Assembly (NCBI GenBank): GCA_023846275.1 | Contig: CM043872.1 | Span: 25,467,670 to 25,531,669 of the forward strand | Length of the DNA stretch: 64,000 nt | Direction: 5' to 3' | Source of the DNA: Vanilla planifolia | Taxonomy: Eukaryota > Streptophyta > Magnoliopsida > Asparagales > Orchidaceae | Shown here: one piece after another, positions 36,901-49,340 of the stretch | Numbering within the stretch: position 1 is the first letter of the stretch | Layout: each line of letters starts with the position of its first letter | The notes under the pieces: model-generated | The model's database searches: none | Told to the model about the DNA's origin: nothing | Seen by the model: only the letters and a program-made list of their open reading frames with translations | Translations under genes and position numbers: made by a program

Positions 36901-39450
36901 TTGTATGCAGTATTGCAAAATCTAATCAATGACAACTACATGACTCTACAAGTGCCGACGGTCTTTGGGTTGAGAACAAAAACAATATCTAGTTACTATT
37001 GGGCTTTGCTCCTTAAAAAAATGCAACTTGGCCTTGATGAAATCAATGCCAATAATACTCCAATGCCCTTTATCAAAAGAGTTGGTAATTGTATCAACAC
37101 GTGGGCACAATTGTTTGCCATGGGCTATACTGCAATAATAATCTTTGTCTCAATAATAGGGCGCTGAGGTCAAAAACTTGCTCCTTAGTAACAATAGCTT
37201 TGGGAGTGGCATAATGAAGTGGGGGAGGAGTGGAAGGACTTTTCTCACTTTTCTTAGTGTACTTCAAAAGGATTCTTTGCTTCTCTTGTTGGTCCTCGGC
37301 TTTGTTGTTGTCATGCTCCATTAGAAAGAACAATCTTATTCCTTCTTTCGATAAGTGGGTGGATGACAGAAGAAAGTCATACTAAGGTTGCCCTGGGTGG
37401 GCCAACTGACTTTAGCTAGCTGTTGCCATGATGTATCAATGCAAGCCAAGATAGTCATAGTCAATAGTAATTACTAGTAACTGCCCTTCTCCTTAGAGAT
37501 TGTTGTGCTCTCAACATTTTGAATCCATAGCAATCCTCTCCCCTAATTGGTTGATAATAGCAAACATACCTTCCTTCTCAATTGCTCAATCCCCTTGAAT
37601 CTCTCAATGTGCAAGCACACATATGACTGATCATAGATGAACTGTTACCTTTGATGGGCTTACTTCAAGATCTCATAACAATCTCATAGACTATATCAAA
37701 GGTATGCCAAATATCTTCAAATCTCAGTTGTGATGCTAAGGTTTGAAGCTCATATTTTGCAACTTGAGCAACAAGGGACAATGGTCTGACCCAATGCAAG
37801 AGATGTGGGTTAGTAAGGATCTAAGAAACTTAAATGATAAGATGATTTCGTGGGATACTAATCCAAATAGACTCACATACAAGCTGTCTCCTCCCTATTA
37901 TTGCCCATGTGTGCCTTGGCTCATAAAAAAAAGAAAGCCAAGGTGATTGTTATTGGCAATACAGTCAGCTAACTCTTGGTAGAATTTAACGCCTTCCCAC
38001 CATGCTGATCATCTGAGGACATGGCGTAATTGAAATTCCTAGCCACCACAAGACGCATAGAATCCATCAAAATTGTCAAAATAGTATTCCAAATAGTCCT
38101 TTTGATGTGGTAATCATTGTTTGCATACGTAGCGCACAGAAAATGTAGGCCCATCCATGTAACTAACCTCCATTGCAATCAACAGCTTGTTGCACTGATC
38201 ATTCTGTACAATGGTACAACGTGAGGTCCAAAATGTAATCAACACTGCAGATTGTCTATTAGAAGGCAGCATGAAAAAAAAATTTACAGTGAAAGCTCAT
38301 AATCCTATCAGCATCATGGTAAGAAAAAGTGTCCTCTCCTTCAAACACAAAATGCATGGCCTTATGTTTTGGCACCGAAGTTTGAAGATAATTGCACTAG
38401 GAGAACTTGCCGACTCTAGTTATTAAAAAATATGGGCCCTATCATGAGAAAGGGTTGGAGAGTGAAGTCCTCCCCACTCACAACTAAAGGCCGTCATTCT
38501 TCACATTGATGCTTTGGCAGCATGAAACTGTCAAATCTTCAGAACTTTAGTTTCCCTCTCCAATGGTGTTTTGAAATCCCTCCCTTAGTGTGTGGTACTG
38601 GTTGGCATAAGCCATGGGGAGTCTTATCATATTGGTGATCTATATCCACAATTTCCCTACCGTTATATCATTCAAATTCTGAATGTTACTGGGCTTGGAA
38701 CTACCCTGGATTCCCTTTACCTTTGTTTCCATGTTCAGTGTCAATATTCACTGGTTTGTCCAGTGGATTGACAAGCTCTTTGTTTCCACATTATTCTTAA
38801 ATTTGTTTGCTCGGGTATGGTCCTGCTCAACGAAGGTTCTGAGCCGCCAATTGTGCTTGCCTTTTGGATGGATACCATGCATAAAAGTTTGTTGAAAACA
38901 CAATAGGATCTGCTGAAACCTTGGCCTTAGTTTTGCCAACAATGGCAGTCCCCTTATTTGAATTAGTCCTCCCATGTCCAGCTACCAGTAAGGTCCAAGG
39001 TTCAACTGCAGTCTCCTCTTCATACATTTATCTGCTCTCCTAAACACCGTTTGGCTTCTTGCATCACATTGGATTACTAATCTGCAATAGCTCATCTTCC
39101 ACTCCATGCACTAACATAGAATTGTCACTGGGATGGGTGTGTCCTACTTCAATAGTTCCGTGTCACACTTGCATCTTGAATTGAGTGGCACACCACTACT
39201 CATTTGTGCCGAGTTAGCCATGGAATAGTCTCTGAGCCCATAGGATAGTCTCTGAGCCCATCACAGCTCAGTGCTTTCTGGTAGTAGCTATATGTTTGCT
39301 GTGGAACCAGTGGTTTTCAGCCATGTCTACAGGCATGATACAGTTCAACCGGAGGCAACTGTTGAGGATAATAGTTGAGAATGGGATATGTTGCAGGTAT
39401 ACTTGAATTACCAAGAGAAGAAGGGTTGTAACAACTTAAGATCATAAGAA
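33991..39450 (-). mobile_element. Long decayed L1-type LINE
   Basis: On the minus strand, fragments appear in correct LINE order. An ORF1-like piece (EPWTLLVAGHGRT) lies near 38827-39027. Endonuclease words follow at about 37970-38420 (ATYANNDYH..., then ARNFNYAMSSDDQHGG, in the place of the usual GDFN). Reverse transcriptase comes next: LKVDIEQDYDHVFW at about 36640-36710 and LSLYLFIL then FFVDD at about 36265-36546. A post-RT region is at about 35800-36020 (MASRITRINSI), and an RNase H-like INFDGSKCKHGKA at about 34720-34790. A plus-strand T-run at 33991-34000 fits a 3' poly(A) tail. Stops and frameshifts are frequent, so it is inactive. The 5' end is approximate and no target-site duplication was found. 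Confidence 0.85.
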
Positions 39451-40150
39451 AAGCAACGGTTTTTAAGTTTCATTAATGATAATGGCCTTGGACATGGATC
39501 TGTTGTGCCCTCTCTTGCCATGGAGGGGACCAAAATATAAAAAGGCTTGACTGACTTTTCAATAGATTTAATCTAAACATAGCTTCTTCACGCTACAGAT
39601 GTTGCTGTGATTAAAGTTCGACCATCACGTCATTTTGGCCTTTGTCTTGATTTTGTAGTCTTAGTAGGGAATAAGTTAAATTTGAAATAGTTTTGTGCAC
39701 TCGCAATGGATTCTTTGATTTTTTTTTCATGGAGTTACCAATATCCATGGTAATGTCGACATAATATATTTGAGCTCTTATCTTAAATTTAAAGATGTGA
39801 TGTTCCTAGTTTGTAACTTTGTAAATTATAAGAGAAACTTATGTATTAGCATGTAGTTAAGTGTGCCTGATGTATTAAAATTGATATTTAAAGTTTTAAA
39901 TTTACTAGAATAAATTATTAATATTTTAAGCATACATCATAAAACATGCTTGTTTGTAAGTAGATCAGAATTTAAATTTGAGCAAATAATTAGATAGAGC
40001 TCAATGTCAGGAATCTAAATAAACTTATTTTATAGTTTTTGAAACTGTATTAGATTTATAGTTAATTTTTAAATTTATAAAGTGTTAAGTAGTTTGTTTT
40101 GTTTAAAAACTGTTGGAAATATGATATTTTAGCAGAGATTTTTTGTTTTT
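39451..40150. other. AT-rich DNA beside the LINE
   Basis: No gene or clear repeat was recognised. The first part may be the LINE 5' UTR. Confidence 0.4.
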
Positions 40151-40199
40151 TTTGCATTCTTAACTTCCTTCTCTAGCAGAGGATAAACACGGGGCAGGT

Positions 40200-40560
40200 G
40201 GGACGGAGGTGGTAAGGAATTGTCAGCTTTGGAGATACTGTCCAAGAGTTCAAGCAAGTGAAGGACAGGAAGAGGTGAGATGTTGCTCTTGTAGATGATG
40301 TGTGGTACAGAGCAAAGTCTAAGGAACAAATAGCCTTATCTTCAGCAGAGGAGTTAGAATGGAAAGCAGCTGTTGCAACTGGTAAGGAACAATCAGGAAA
40401 AATCGAGAAGCATAAAGTGCTGCAACAATTGCAAGAGGAAATGTTTTTAGTGGGAGCTGCTGTGGAACTCAAGTAGCAGTTGAAGAAGGGAAAATACAAA
40501 ACAGAGAAGGAAAGCAAGCATAAATTGTTGAACAGCTTGGGAAATGTGTTGAGCTGTTAG
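40200..40560 (+). pseudogene. Unrecognised coding-like fragment with two in-frame stops
   Basis: One plus-strand frame reads SFGDTVQEFKQVKDRKR, a TGA, then DVALVDDVWYRAKSKEQ and a Glu/Lys/Gln-rich, helix-prone stretch, a TAG at about 40474, and a further Lys-rich part to a final TAG near 40560. Composition is much more protein-like than the surrounding DNA. Both internal stops could come from C-to-T changes (CGA to TGA, CAG to TAG). I do not recognise the family. It may be an exon or processed copy carried here by retroelements. Confidence 0.4.
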
Positions 40561-42540
40561 ATAGCCATGAGAAGAAGTAATAAGGTGAGCTTTTTTCTGA
40601 AGCTTTTAGCTCATTTTAGCTTTAGCTAACCTGTCAACATGTTTAAGTAAGCTCAAGTAATCAGAGAAGTTTTTTTTAAGGGATCTTTGGAATTAAGTTC
40701 TGATTTAATTTGTTTGAATAAGGATTTAGGTTTATTCAATGTGTTTTTATCAAGATTTATTTTTAGAAATGTGTTAATTTTGGTTGAGGAACTTTGGGAT
40801 ATTTTGCAAATCAATGTGATCAAAGAGAATTGTATTAAAATGTTATGATTTTGATGAGTTGTGTATGATTTTCTTTATGTAGGAAATAAAAGGAAAAAGA
40901 AGAATAAAACCAGAGCAATTGTTGAGAACTTAGTTCGATGAGTTCAATTAAATGGTAATGTAAGTGTTATTTATTTGAGCATTCTAGCATGAGGTCTTAT
41001 ATTGATTTATTTGCATTCTAATAATGGTTATAAAATACAATTATTATGAGATTTTATGATATATATTTTAAGTATAAAAAAGGTATATATATATATATAT
41101 ATATAAATATCTATATGAAGTATGTTATGAGATAGACTTATCATGATAGAAGAGAAAAAGTAAATGTGATAACAAATCAGATGCGTTTTATATGTACAAC
41201 ACCCATAATGGTGTTATGATATGTGAAATGATATGGTTAGATACCACGATATGAAATGAAAGAAGCATAAAATGTGTATTTTTTAAGATATCTTATGGTT
41301 TTCATATGTATATGATAAGTCATAGTCCTTGATTTTGGAAATAATAGATATTGATTATATACTATGTTATGAGTTTGATATCGAAAATCTCCTTTTTTGC
41401 TACCGCTAGTACTTGTATAGAATTTGATGTGTATAAATGATAAAATTATGATATTCTTTGATACCACTAGTATTAAGTGTAGGACTACATGTATTGAAGG
41501 TATGATATAATTGACATGGAAGGTCAGTTATAATATAACTATTAAATGAGGTCTAGGTATGATGTAATGAGATGTCAAAGGCTTATAAGATAATGTATAA
41601 TTATGAAGGTAAGATAATGGTCTTCTAGGAAAAATTTGGGTTAAATTATAATGAAAAGTAAAAAAACTTGATAGAGATGCAAAATAATTAAATCATGGTT
41701 ATAAAAAGATATATGCTATTTATATGTAAAATATAAAATATCTATTTATACATTATTTATTATAATATATTTGTTTAGATGGGGTTATCATAGTCGTTTA
41801 TTTACTATTTTTTACTATCATTTCATAATAAGATTTTTATTTAATTCACTTTTAGAATTTTGTAAGGTTCATTTTCTCATATTATAAGTAATGCACATAT
41901 GTCTAGAGAGAGGATGATTTGATTTACATGAGAGCTAAGGAGATAATTGTATTTGCACATTATGGCTTTGTATCTTCAATTGTGATTTTGAGCGTCGGTT
42001 GTAGCTGATGTGCATGTATATTTAGAAATTGTTTATTTTATGAAGAGTGGTTTTAAAAATAGTTTTAAATTCAATTTTGTTGTTACACTTGTCTAATATT
42101 GGTTTTGTTTTTCATATTGCATAAAAACTCTGTTTTGACATGATTTGTTATTATGTTGTATTATTAGAGTGAAAAGATATGTGGGGCTTGACAGGGTGTT
42201 GTTAGAGCTCAAGGTTGATAAAGTTATAGGTTCTATGAGTAAGGATATAACGTGCACATGGCATACCTATTAATTATTAGTTGTTATGTTATTGAATAGT
42301 TTTGAATATACATACATCCATATATATATATATATATAATTTTTATACATACACACACATATATATGTATGTATGAAAGTTTTTGGAATAGAATATGTAA
42401 TAACGAGAAGGGAATTAGAAAAAGTTGAATCTCAAAATATAAAAGGATATTGAATAAGAAATATGTATAAAAATATTTTAGTGCAATTGACATCTTTTTA
42501 GAAGAGTACCAAAGAAAAGTTCTCTGACAGGTAAAGCACC
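40561..42540. other. AT-rich DNA upstream of the gypsy fragments
   Basis: No coding region. It contains short TA runs (about 41082-41104 and 42320-42340). It may include a decayed LTR of the outer gypsy element, but I could not align it with any sequence on the other side. Confidence 0.35.
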
Positions 42541-43310
42541 CTTTTTTTTTGTTGGATGATTAGATTCCATAGTAGTAGAGTATTAAATAGATGAACCTAA
42601 TCTTTAATGGTATTGATTGTCCAAAAAGCTAGACTATTCCTTTAGCAACTCTGTTACAGGATGATGATGTTAAGGATTTTTAAGGATCTTGTAATTGAAT
42701 TCATTTACGTGGCATGCTTATTAAAGAAATCTCATTGAAGAATTTGTTGATGATATTAAAAGATGATACATTTCTATGTCTGTAAAAGAAAAGATGAGAG
42801 AAGATTTACTTAGCTTATTTCAGAATAACGTATCAATTACAGAATATAAGGGGAAATTTGATAAATTAGCAAGGTATGCTCTAGATACGATAGGCATTGA
42901 GTAGCAGCGGTGCTTGTATTTCGTAGAGGGTTGAGATATGAAATCGAAATTGCTTTAATTTTGTTCTGAACATTAGATTATATGAAATTAGTAGAGAATA
43001 TAGGATTGAGTAAGAGTTGTAGATCTTGGAACCTTAGAGTTAGAGAAAAAAAGAAGAATTCTTTATGATTAAAAGTACAACTCTTTTTAAGAAGGTTTAC
43101 AAAAGGTTTAAAGAAAGCAAAAGGTTTGGTAAATCTAGGTTCAATAAATTATAATCAATTGATAGCAATAGCAAAACAGATTTAGAATTCAACAAGGTGG
43201 CACCACAATGTCAGTGCGGCAAATTCATAGAGATAATTGGTATATAGGCTTGGGTACAAATATTATGTTTTACATGTAGAGAGATAAGATATACAAGCGA
43301 AGTATACCCT
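42541..43310 (+). mobile_element. Outer Ty3/gypsy element, gag remnant
   Basis: The plus-strand frames read EDLLSLFQNNVSITEYKGKF-like, then LARYA and a GLRYEIEIAL motif (about 42800-42960), which is the retrotransposon gag helical region. A CFTC zinc-knuckle remnant lies near 43265-43285. Stops and frameshifts interrupt it. It breaks off where the LTR-like sequence of the inner element begins. Confidence 0.7.
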
Positions 43311-43339
43311 TAAGTTGGAATTGTTTTTGAGGTTGCTTC

Positions 43340-43991
43340 TATTCCTCTTAGTTATGTTAGAAGCTCGTCTTCTTCTACTTTGCCCTTCTTGCACTTCTCC
43401 TCCTTTGGGCCTTCTGATCTTTTCCATTTCCTCTCCTCTCGATTTCCTCTTCTTCCCATCTCGAGAAACCCTTTGGATGCCTGCTTCGCATGTGAGCTAC
43501 TTGTGCCTATCTCAACCTATTGGAAGCATTGCTTTTGTTTGCGGCTTCCTAAAAGCTACCCATGTTATCCGAGAGATGCCTTGAAGTGGACGAAGTTGCT
43601 TATAGGCTTTGAAGTGCTTGCTCCACGTTGCTTGGTGCTCGCCCGCACTACTTGCTACTTATCCAAGCCATCCATGTCTGACCTGAGATTCTTGCACCCA
43701 ATTGTTCTTTTGCCCGGCTGCATAGTGCTATGCCCGACACATTTGATTGTGCCTCCCTGCTCTGCAACCATGCCAACCCATCCAGATCGAGTTAAATTGG
43801 TATGGACCAAACTAGGACACGTTAAACAATGCTTAATCGATTCAAATCGAGCCAAATTGTGTTAAATTGATCCTGATCAAGCTGGATGGTGCGAAATTGT
43901 GTCGAACTGGGCTTGACTGAGCTAAATCGAGCCAAATTGTCTTAAATCGAACTTGACCGAGCTCTGCGATACGTCTTTGCTTCTTTTCACA
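43340..43991 (+). repeat. Left LTR of the inner gypsy element (5' part missing)
   Basis: This aligns with the 3' two-thirds of 46797-47872. The first ~300 bases of the right LTR have no clear match here. It ends near ttttcaca before the primer-binding region. Confidence 0.6.
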
Positions 43992-46796
43992 TTAATATTT
44001 TTTGTCGTCGTTTGTGGGAATAAACATGCAAGCTGAAATGAAAAACAAAGAGGAAGTTGCACTTATTTTTGAAAAAGAGGTGTTTGAGAACCATACTCAA
44101 GAGGCAGCAAAGGTTTTAGCATCTCTGTCTCAAACTTTGCAAACTTCAGAACCTTTACTCACTGGTAATATTTTTTATTTTAACAAATAATATATTTCAT
44201 AAGATTTTTTTCCACTCTTCTCATGCTCATAAGAGAGTAAATCAGCACAAGTTTGGCCACCTTTTTTAAGGAAATCATGTCAAATATGCAAAACACCTCT
44301 CTTTCAAACAAAGAGTCATTTAAGAGCCTCCTCATTACCATTGAACCTCATTGCATCACATCTATTTCAAAAACACGCCAAACACATACCTTTGCAACAA
44401 CATCCTGGTTACCTATTAATGTCTTATGGTGCAAGGCCCTTTTAACTCACACTCATTTGAAGTCTTCTTTTATCCTTGACATGATTAGAAATGTCACAAG
44501 CACTTATTTTTGAGATTTCTCAAGGACATTCCTGTTGCTCTAATGAAGAGCCACATTTGTTTTAACAATTTGGGTATAACCTACATATCATCGAGGTAGT
44601 TTCCCTTTTCATTGAAAAGATCCTTTCAAGAACTCTACCTGGTAAACTCCAATGACCTAACTTTATTTTTTATCATGGCAATTGAGAACCTTATATTTTT
44701 CTAAAAAGAATTTGAAATAGTTTCCCTTTTGTATGTCATGATTGCGTTTGTTAGATGCAATTTTTTTATATTATTTTAAAGATATGGCCTTGGAGTGGTT
44801 TTAGAAATTGCCCCTTAGATTGATTTCATTTAATCAAAGATTATTTCTGTCAAATTTCACTGTGTCAATACCAAAAAGATTTTTGTCTAGTTTTGATATG
44901 AAGTATCATTAATTTCAACTATTTTGAACCTTGCTCCAATGCTTCAAAGAACCTCTTAAGTAGATCAAGAAAACTCCTGATTTACTTGAGTAACCCTCAT
45001 CAGGTCCATTCAGTCAGGAGATTTCTAAAAACACTTGATCAAATATTTGTTAAAATTTATATAAGAAATTTTCAATAGAGTTATTTGTTTCATCAATGAA
45101 GAATTTTCTTTATCTTTATCTAATAGATTGAAAGTGAAGTCATCATTGCTTCGAAGATCCTTTCATCGAGGACAAAAAATATTGCGAGACGATAAAGATT
45201 AGCCTCAGTCGCTCCTCAGGACAGTCACTTTTGGGGATACTATGCTTAGCTTCTCAGTGCGTCCTTGAGTGCATCACTTAAAAAAATTTTGGTGGATATT
45301 AAAAAAATGGGTTGTATTAGAAGCCAAGATTACTCTCGAAAAATAATTGAGATGTAATAAAGTTTTGTAAGTATCACCAGGATCATGATCACACAACTTT
45401 TGAATATAAGGCTCTGAAAGCCTTAATTGAAATATTATTAAAGAAAGGTTGCTTCTAGGAATATCGAGCAAAACTTTTTGAACTTTATTCTTTCCTTAAT
45501 AAACTTAAACGGCCAAGTGTTGCCGACAGACCTTAGATCAAGAAGCATGACCAAACTCTTCTATTAGGGCTAAAAGATAATGGCAAGGCTATTTTTAGAA
45601 TTATTTACGTCATCACAGGGTGGGACTAGTCCCACTTTAGGTGCTCCACTTTAAAATCCCTTTAACGAATCATAATCATAAGTATGACAAATCAATAATC
45701 GCAATTTGCAATACCTTTTGGACTTGACGATATGTTTCCTTTTTGGCAACCCTTATGACAATGTTATAGTAGTCTCAAGGATAATTGCCAATTTTTAAGT
45801 CTGCTGCATGCTCTTTGATACTTGCAGTTCGACTGATATCCTTTTCTTTGATGCTTTTGATAAAAAAATTGTATTAGTGGAAACCTTATGCTCCTCATTA
45901 CAAGATCACTTGTTGGCTTCTCTAGAGAAACCCTGAAGCTAGAGGGAACCATCGTTACATTGCCACCAACAATGGGAAATTTTTTTGGTTCAATCATGCA
46001 TATGGCTGACTTTATTGACCCGACTTAATTGAAGTCGCTGCTTTTTCCTGCACTACTATTCTTGAGACACCAACAATGAATGCATTCAGAATGCTGGTCT
46101 TGATGTCACATTTGTGTGTAAAATATATTACCTTATTAAGGATGGTTACAATGTAGGAGAACTTTCTGCCATTTAGGAGATGCTATCTAAACACTATGAA
46201 AACATTTTAAGCCAATTATCGAGCTCCCATGAACCTAGAGTATGGAATCACCTAAAAAGGTTATACCACTAATAGCTGAATGTCGACAAATTATGGATTG
46301 ACATGTTAGCTCAACAAATCATTGCATAATCTATACAATACCACCTGAGGTTGATCAAAGCATCACATGTATCCTTACATAGTCGTTTGGAAGTTTGACT
46401 AACTCACTGTAGATCTCCTCTGTCGTCCACCAGACGTCGGAAGCCTTCTTTCATTGCTATCTTTAGAAGCAATCTTTTCTTTTGCTTGAGCATTATTGAA
46501 CCTTGAAGTACAAAAATCCCACATCACTATGGCCATCCTTGACTATATCATTTACACTTGAGGACTGGATGAAAGATCATCTATAAGGATTCAACAAGTC
46601 CTTGTGAGATCATAGTTACCTATAATGGCTACTTTCAAATAAAACCAACAAATGTAATATCTTTAAAAAAACCACTTAGTAGTTATATGGGTAAATCATT
46701 TTTTTTAAATATTAGATTGCATGTTAATCTCATCTATTTTTGGTAAACTTTATAGGTAACTTTTCATTGCAACATAATTGATATTATGAAGAGTTG

Positions 46797-47872
46797 GGGG
46801 GTCAAAAGAAGAAGCAAAAAAAAAAAAAAAGAAAAATTGAAATAAAGAAAGACACCTATGATATCAATTAGCATACTATTGTGCAGTCACTAGATCACGT
46901 GAGAATAAAAGAGTGGAGTCCAACTGGTTTGGCGACATTCACCAAACACAACAATAAAAGACCCCCTCCTCGTTCATGGGTATTGATGGGATGTTATTTT
47001 CACCAATATGCTTTTCCTTGAGAAATTGATCAAAGACCACACTCTAATTGGGCCCAAAGGCCTTGTTTCACCACTTGAGGTCTTTTGATTAAAGCCTAGA
47101 AGCCCTAAGTCCACGGTTCTCGCTAAGGTTGTCTTCTCTGATAATTTCCTTCCTGCATTGCTCCTTTGGACCTCCCATGTTGGGTCTCTTGAGTCTTTCT
47201 ATCCACTTGCCTCCCAAGTTTTTTTTTCCCATCTTGTGAAGCCCTCTGGTTGTTTGCTTCTCATTTGATCTACTCATGTCTATTTCAACCTATTGGAAGC
47301 ACTGTGCTTGTCCATGGCTTTCTCAAAAGGTACTCGCACTGTTTGAGAGGTAACTGGAAGCTGATCGAGTTGCTCGTAGGCTTTGAAGCGCTTACTCGGT
47401 ACTACTCGGCGCCTGATCACATTGCTTGTTCTTGATCTGATTTGTCCACACCCAACCGAAGCTGCTCACACCCTATTGTGTATGCACCCGACTGCATGAC
47501 ATTGTCACCTTTTCATTTGATTGCGTCTCTCTACTCCACAACCACGCTGACTTGTCTAGATTGAGCTAAACTAGTCCAAACCATGCTAAGATGCATCAAA
47601 CTACATTCAATTGGCCCAAATTTAGCCAAATTGCACTGAACGAAAATTAATCTAGTCGGATTGAAAATTGCACTGAATCGAACTTGACTGAGTCGAATCT
47701 TGCTAAATTGTGTTGAACTGGACTTGATTGAGATAGTTTGTGCTGAATTGTGTGGAATCAGTCTAGATTGAGCTGGACTATGCCGAATTATATCGAATTG
47801 GTCCAACCCAAGCCAAACTGTGCCAAATTGCTCCATTTCCCTCTAAGAACACGTCTAAGTGTCCAAAACACA
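46797..47872 (+). repeat. Right LTR of the inner gypsy element
   Basis: It starts after the G-rich tract at 46787-46800 and ends near aaaacaca at 47872. The second half is built of drifting gaattgg/ccaaattg phrases, also present in the left LTR. Divergence from the left LTR is high, so the insertion is old. Confidence 0.55.
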
Positions 47873-47989
47873 ACAAAAGTTATTCCAATTCCACTCTTTT
47901 TTTTTTTATTTTTCTTCGACAAAGTTGCTTAGAAGTTTTAATGAGTTGGGAGATACCCCTTCATCATCAAGATCAGTTTCCTCACTTTT

Positions 47990-49340
47990 GTTGTAAGTTT
48001 TTGTTTAAATTTTTCAAATTCTTTTTTTGCATCAACATATATCTTGATCAATTTGTGAATGTATTTATTGATGATATTTTAGTTATTAAAAAAACATAGA
48101 AGATCATGTTAACAATATATATAGTGTTGCAAACACTAAGAAAACATTTGGTTCATGTTAAATTCTCAAAATGCGAATTTTAATTATTTTAAGTGGTATT
48201 TTTTGGATATCTAGTTAATGTATATAGGATTTTAGTCGATCCTTAAGAGATTTCAACAATTGTAAATTGGTTTTAATTTACAAATGTGTCTTAGACTAAG
48301 AATTTATTAGGTTTAGTAAATTATTGTAGAAAATTTATGAAATTTTTTTTTAGATTGTTTATCTTTGTGCTAGAGGCAATGATGCACATCATGAGGTATT
48401 AACTGAGTAGCATCCACTATTGGTTGAAAACTATTTCCTTACCCCCTCTCAGGCTTAGGTTCTCCTTAGGCCTTAGAGACGTTGTAGAAGGCATCCCCGC
48501 TTAAGGTAAGCCCCACAAAAAAAAAAAGGCTAAATCATTAGGGTATGAAATTTGGAAGAGATTCTTTTTGTGAGGAATGTTAAGAAGTCAAAAGAAAACT
48601 TAATTATAGCCCTAATGTTAATTTTTGTATAGGAAATCGAGGATTATTAAATTTATAGTGATGCATAGTTGCAATGCTTCGACTGTGTTTTGATGCAATT
48701 TGAAAAAGTATTAGTTTATGCTTCTTAATAGTTGAAATCTCTTGAAAATAATTATTCAGTTTATGATTTAGAATTTGTAACTATTATATGTTTTTTGGAA
48801 GACATCGTTTTTATATAGTGAAGTGTAAGGTTTAGTTGATCATTAAAGTTTGCAATATATATGCTTTCAAAAAGAGCTTAATTAAGGGTGGAGAATATGA
48901 TTGAAATTTATCAATTATTATGATTTAAAAATAATCTATTATTTGAAAAAACCTAATATAGTTACTAATTCCTTAAGCAAAATGGTAAAAAATACAAAGA
49001 AATTTGAGTTGTTATATCTTATCTATAGGTTGGATTAGATGGTCTATTGAACAAGATTAACTTCATAATACGTAATTTCATAAATCGATTAAAAAAAATT
49101 AAAGATGGTTTGGTATCTAGTTTTACTTAAGACAAGAATGATATCTTAAGATTTCAAGATCATATCATCAGCAATTTAAGTAATTATTATTGAAAGAAGT
49201 TTGTAATTCCAAATATGCTATTTATCTTAAAAGAATATAATTATATTAATAATTGAAATAGAGATATTAGTGGCCTGATCATAAAAGAAATGTGATAGAA
49301 TGGCTAGAATATATTTGATCTGTCAGTAAATGAAAGGTGG
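47990..49340 (+). mobile_element. Outer Ty3/gypsy element, RT / RNase H / integrase remnant
   Basis: Plus-strand frames give FVNVFIDDILVIKKT (RT catalytic IDD, about 48050-48095) and KFSKCEF. These are followed by GYLVN and LGLVNYCRKFM (about 48300-48350), the RNase H words GCVLMQFEKVLVYAS and DLEFVTI (about 48675-48790), and an integrase zinc-region word MARIYLICQ near 49295-49325. Multiple stops are present. It has the same strand and domain order as the gag piece at 42.5-43.3 kb, so it is read as the 3' part of the same element. Protease and the first part of RT are missing. Confidence 0.75.

Larger units (their letters stand above)
43315..47875 (+). mobile_element. Inner Ty3/gypsy element with diverged LTRs and gag/protease only
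   Basis: Similar but diverged sequences at about 43340-43991 and 46797-47872 share many words in order (tcaacctattggaagca, ggctttgaagYgctt, repeated gaattg/aaattg phrases) and are read as LTRs. Right after the first comes tttgtcgtcgtttgtggg, a decayed form of the tttggcgccgtctgtggg start common to gypsy internal regions. Inside, a gag word KYHQDHDHTTFEYKALK lies at about 45365-45450, and a protease word (CSSTDILFFDAF, for the usual GSSADILFYDAF) at about 45825-45865. No reverse transcriptase or integrase was seen inside. A G-rich polypurine tract at 46787-46800 precedes the right LTR. Confidence 0.72.

Noticed and set aside
36829..37167. 112-codon plus-strand frame as a gene
   Set aside because: It lies antisense to the reverse transcriptase part of the minus-strand LINE.
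43380..43865. 161-codon plus-strand frame as a host gene
   Set aside because: It lies within the left LTR and its counterpart in the right LTR is not open in the same frame.
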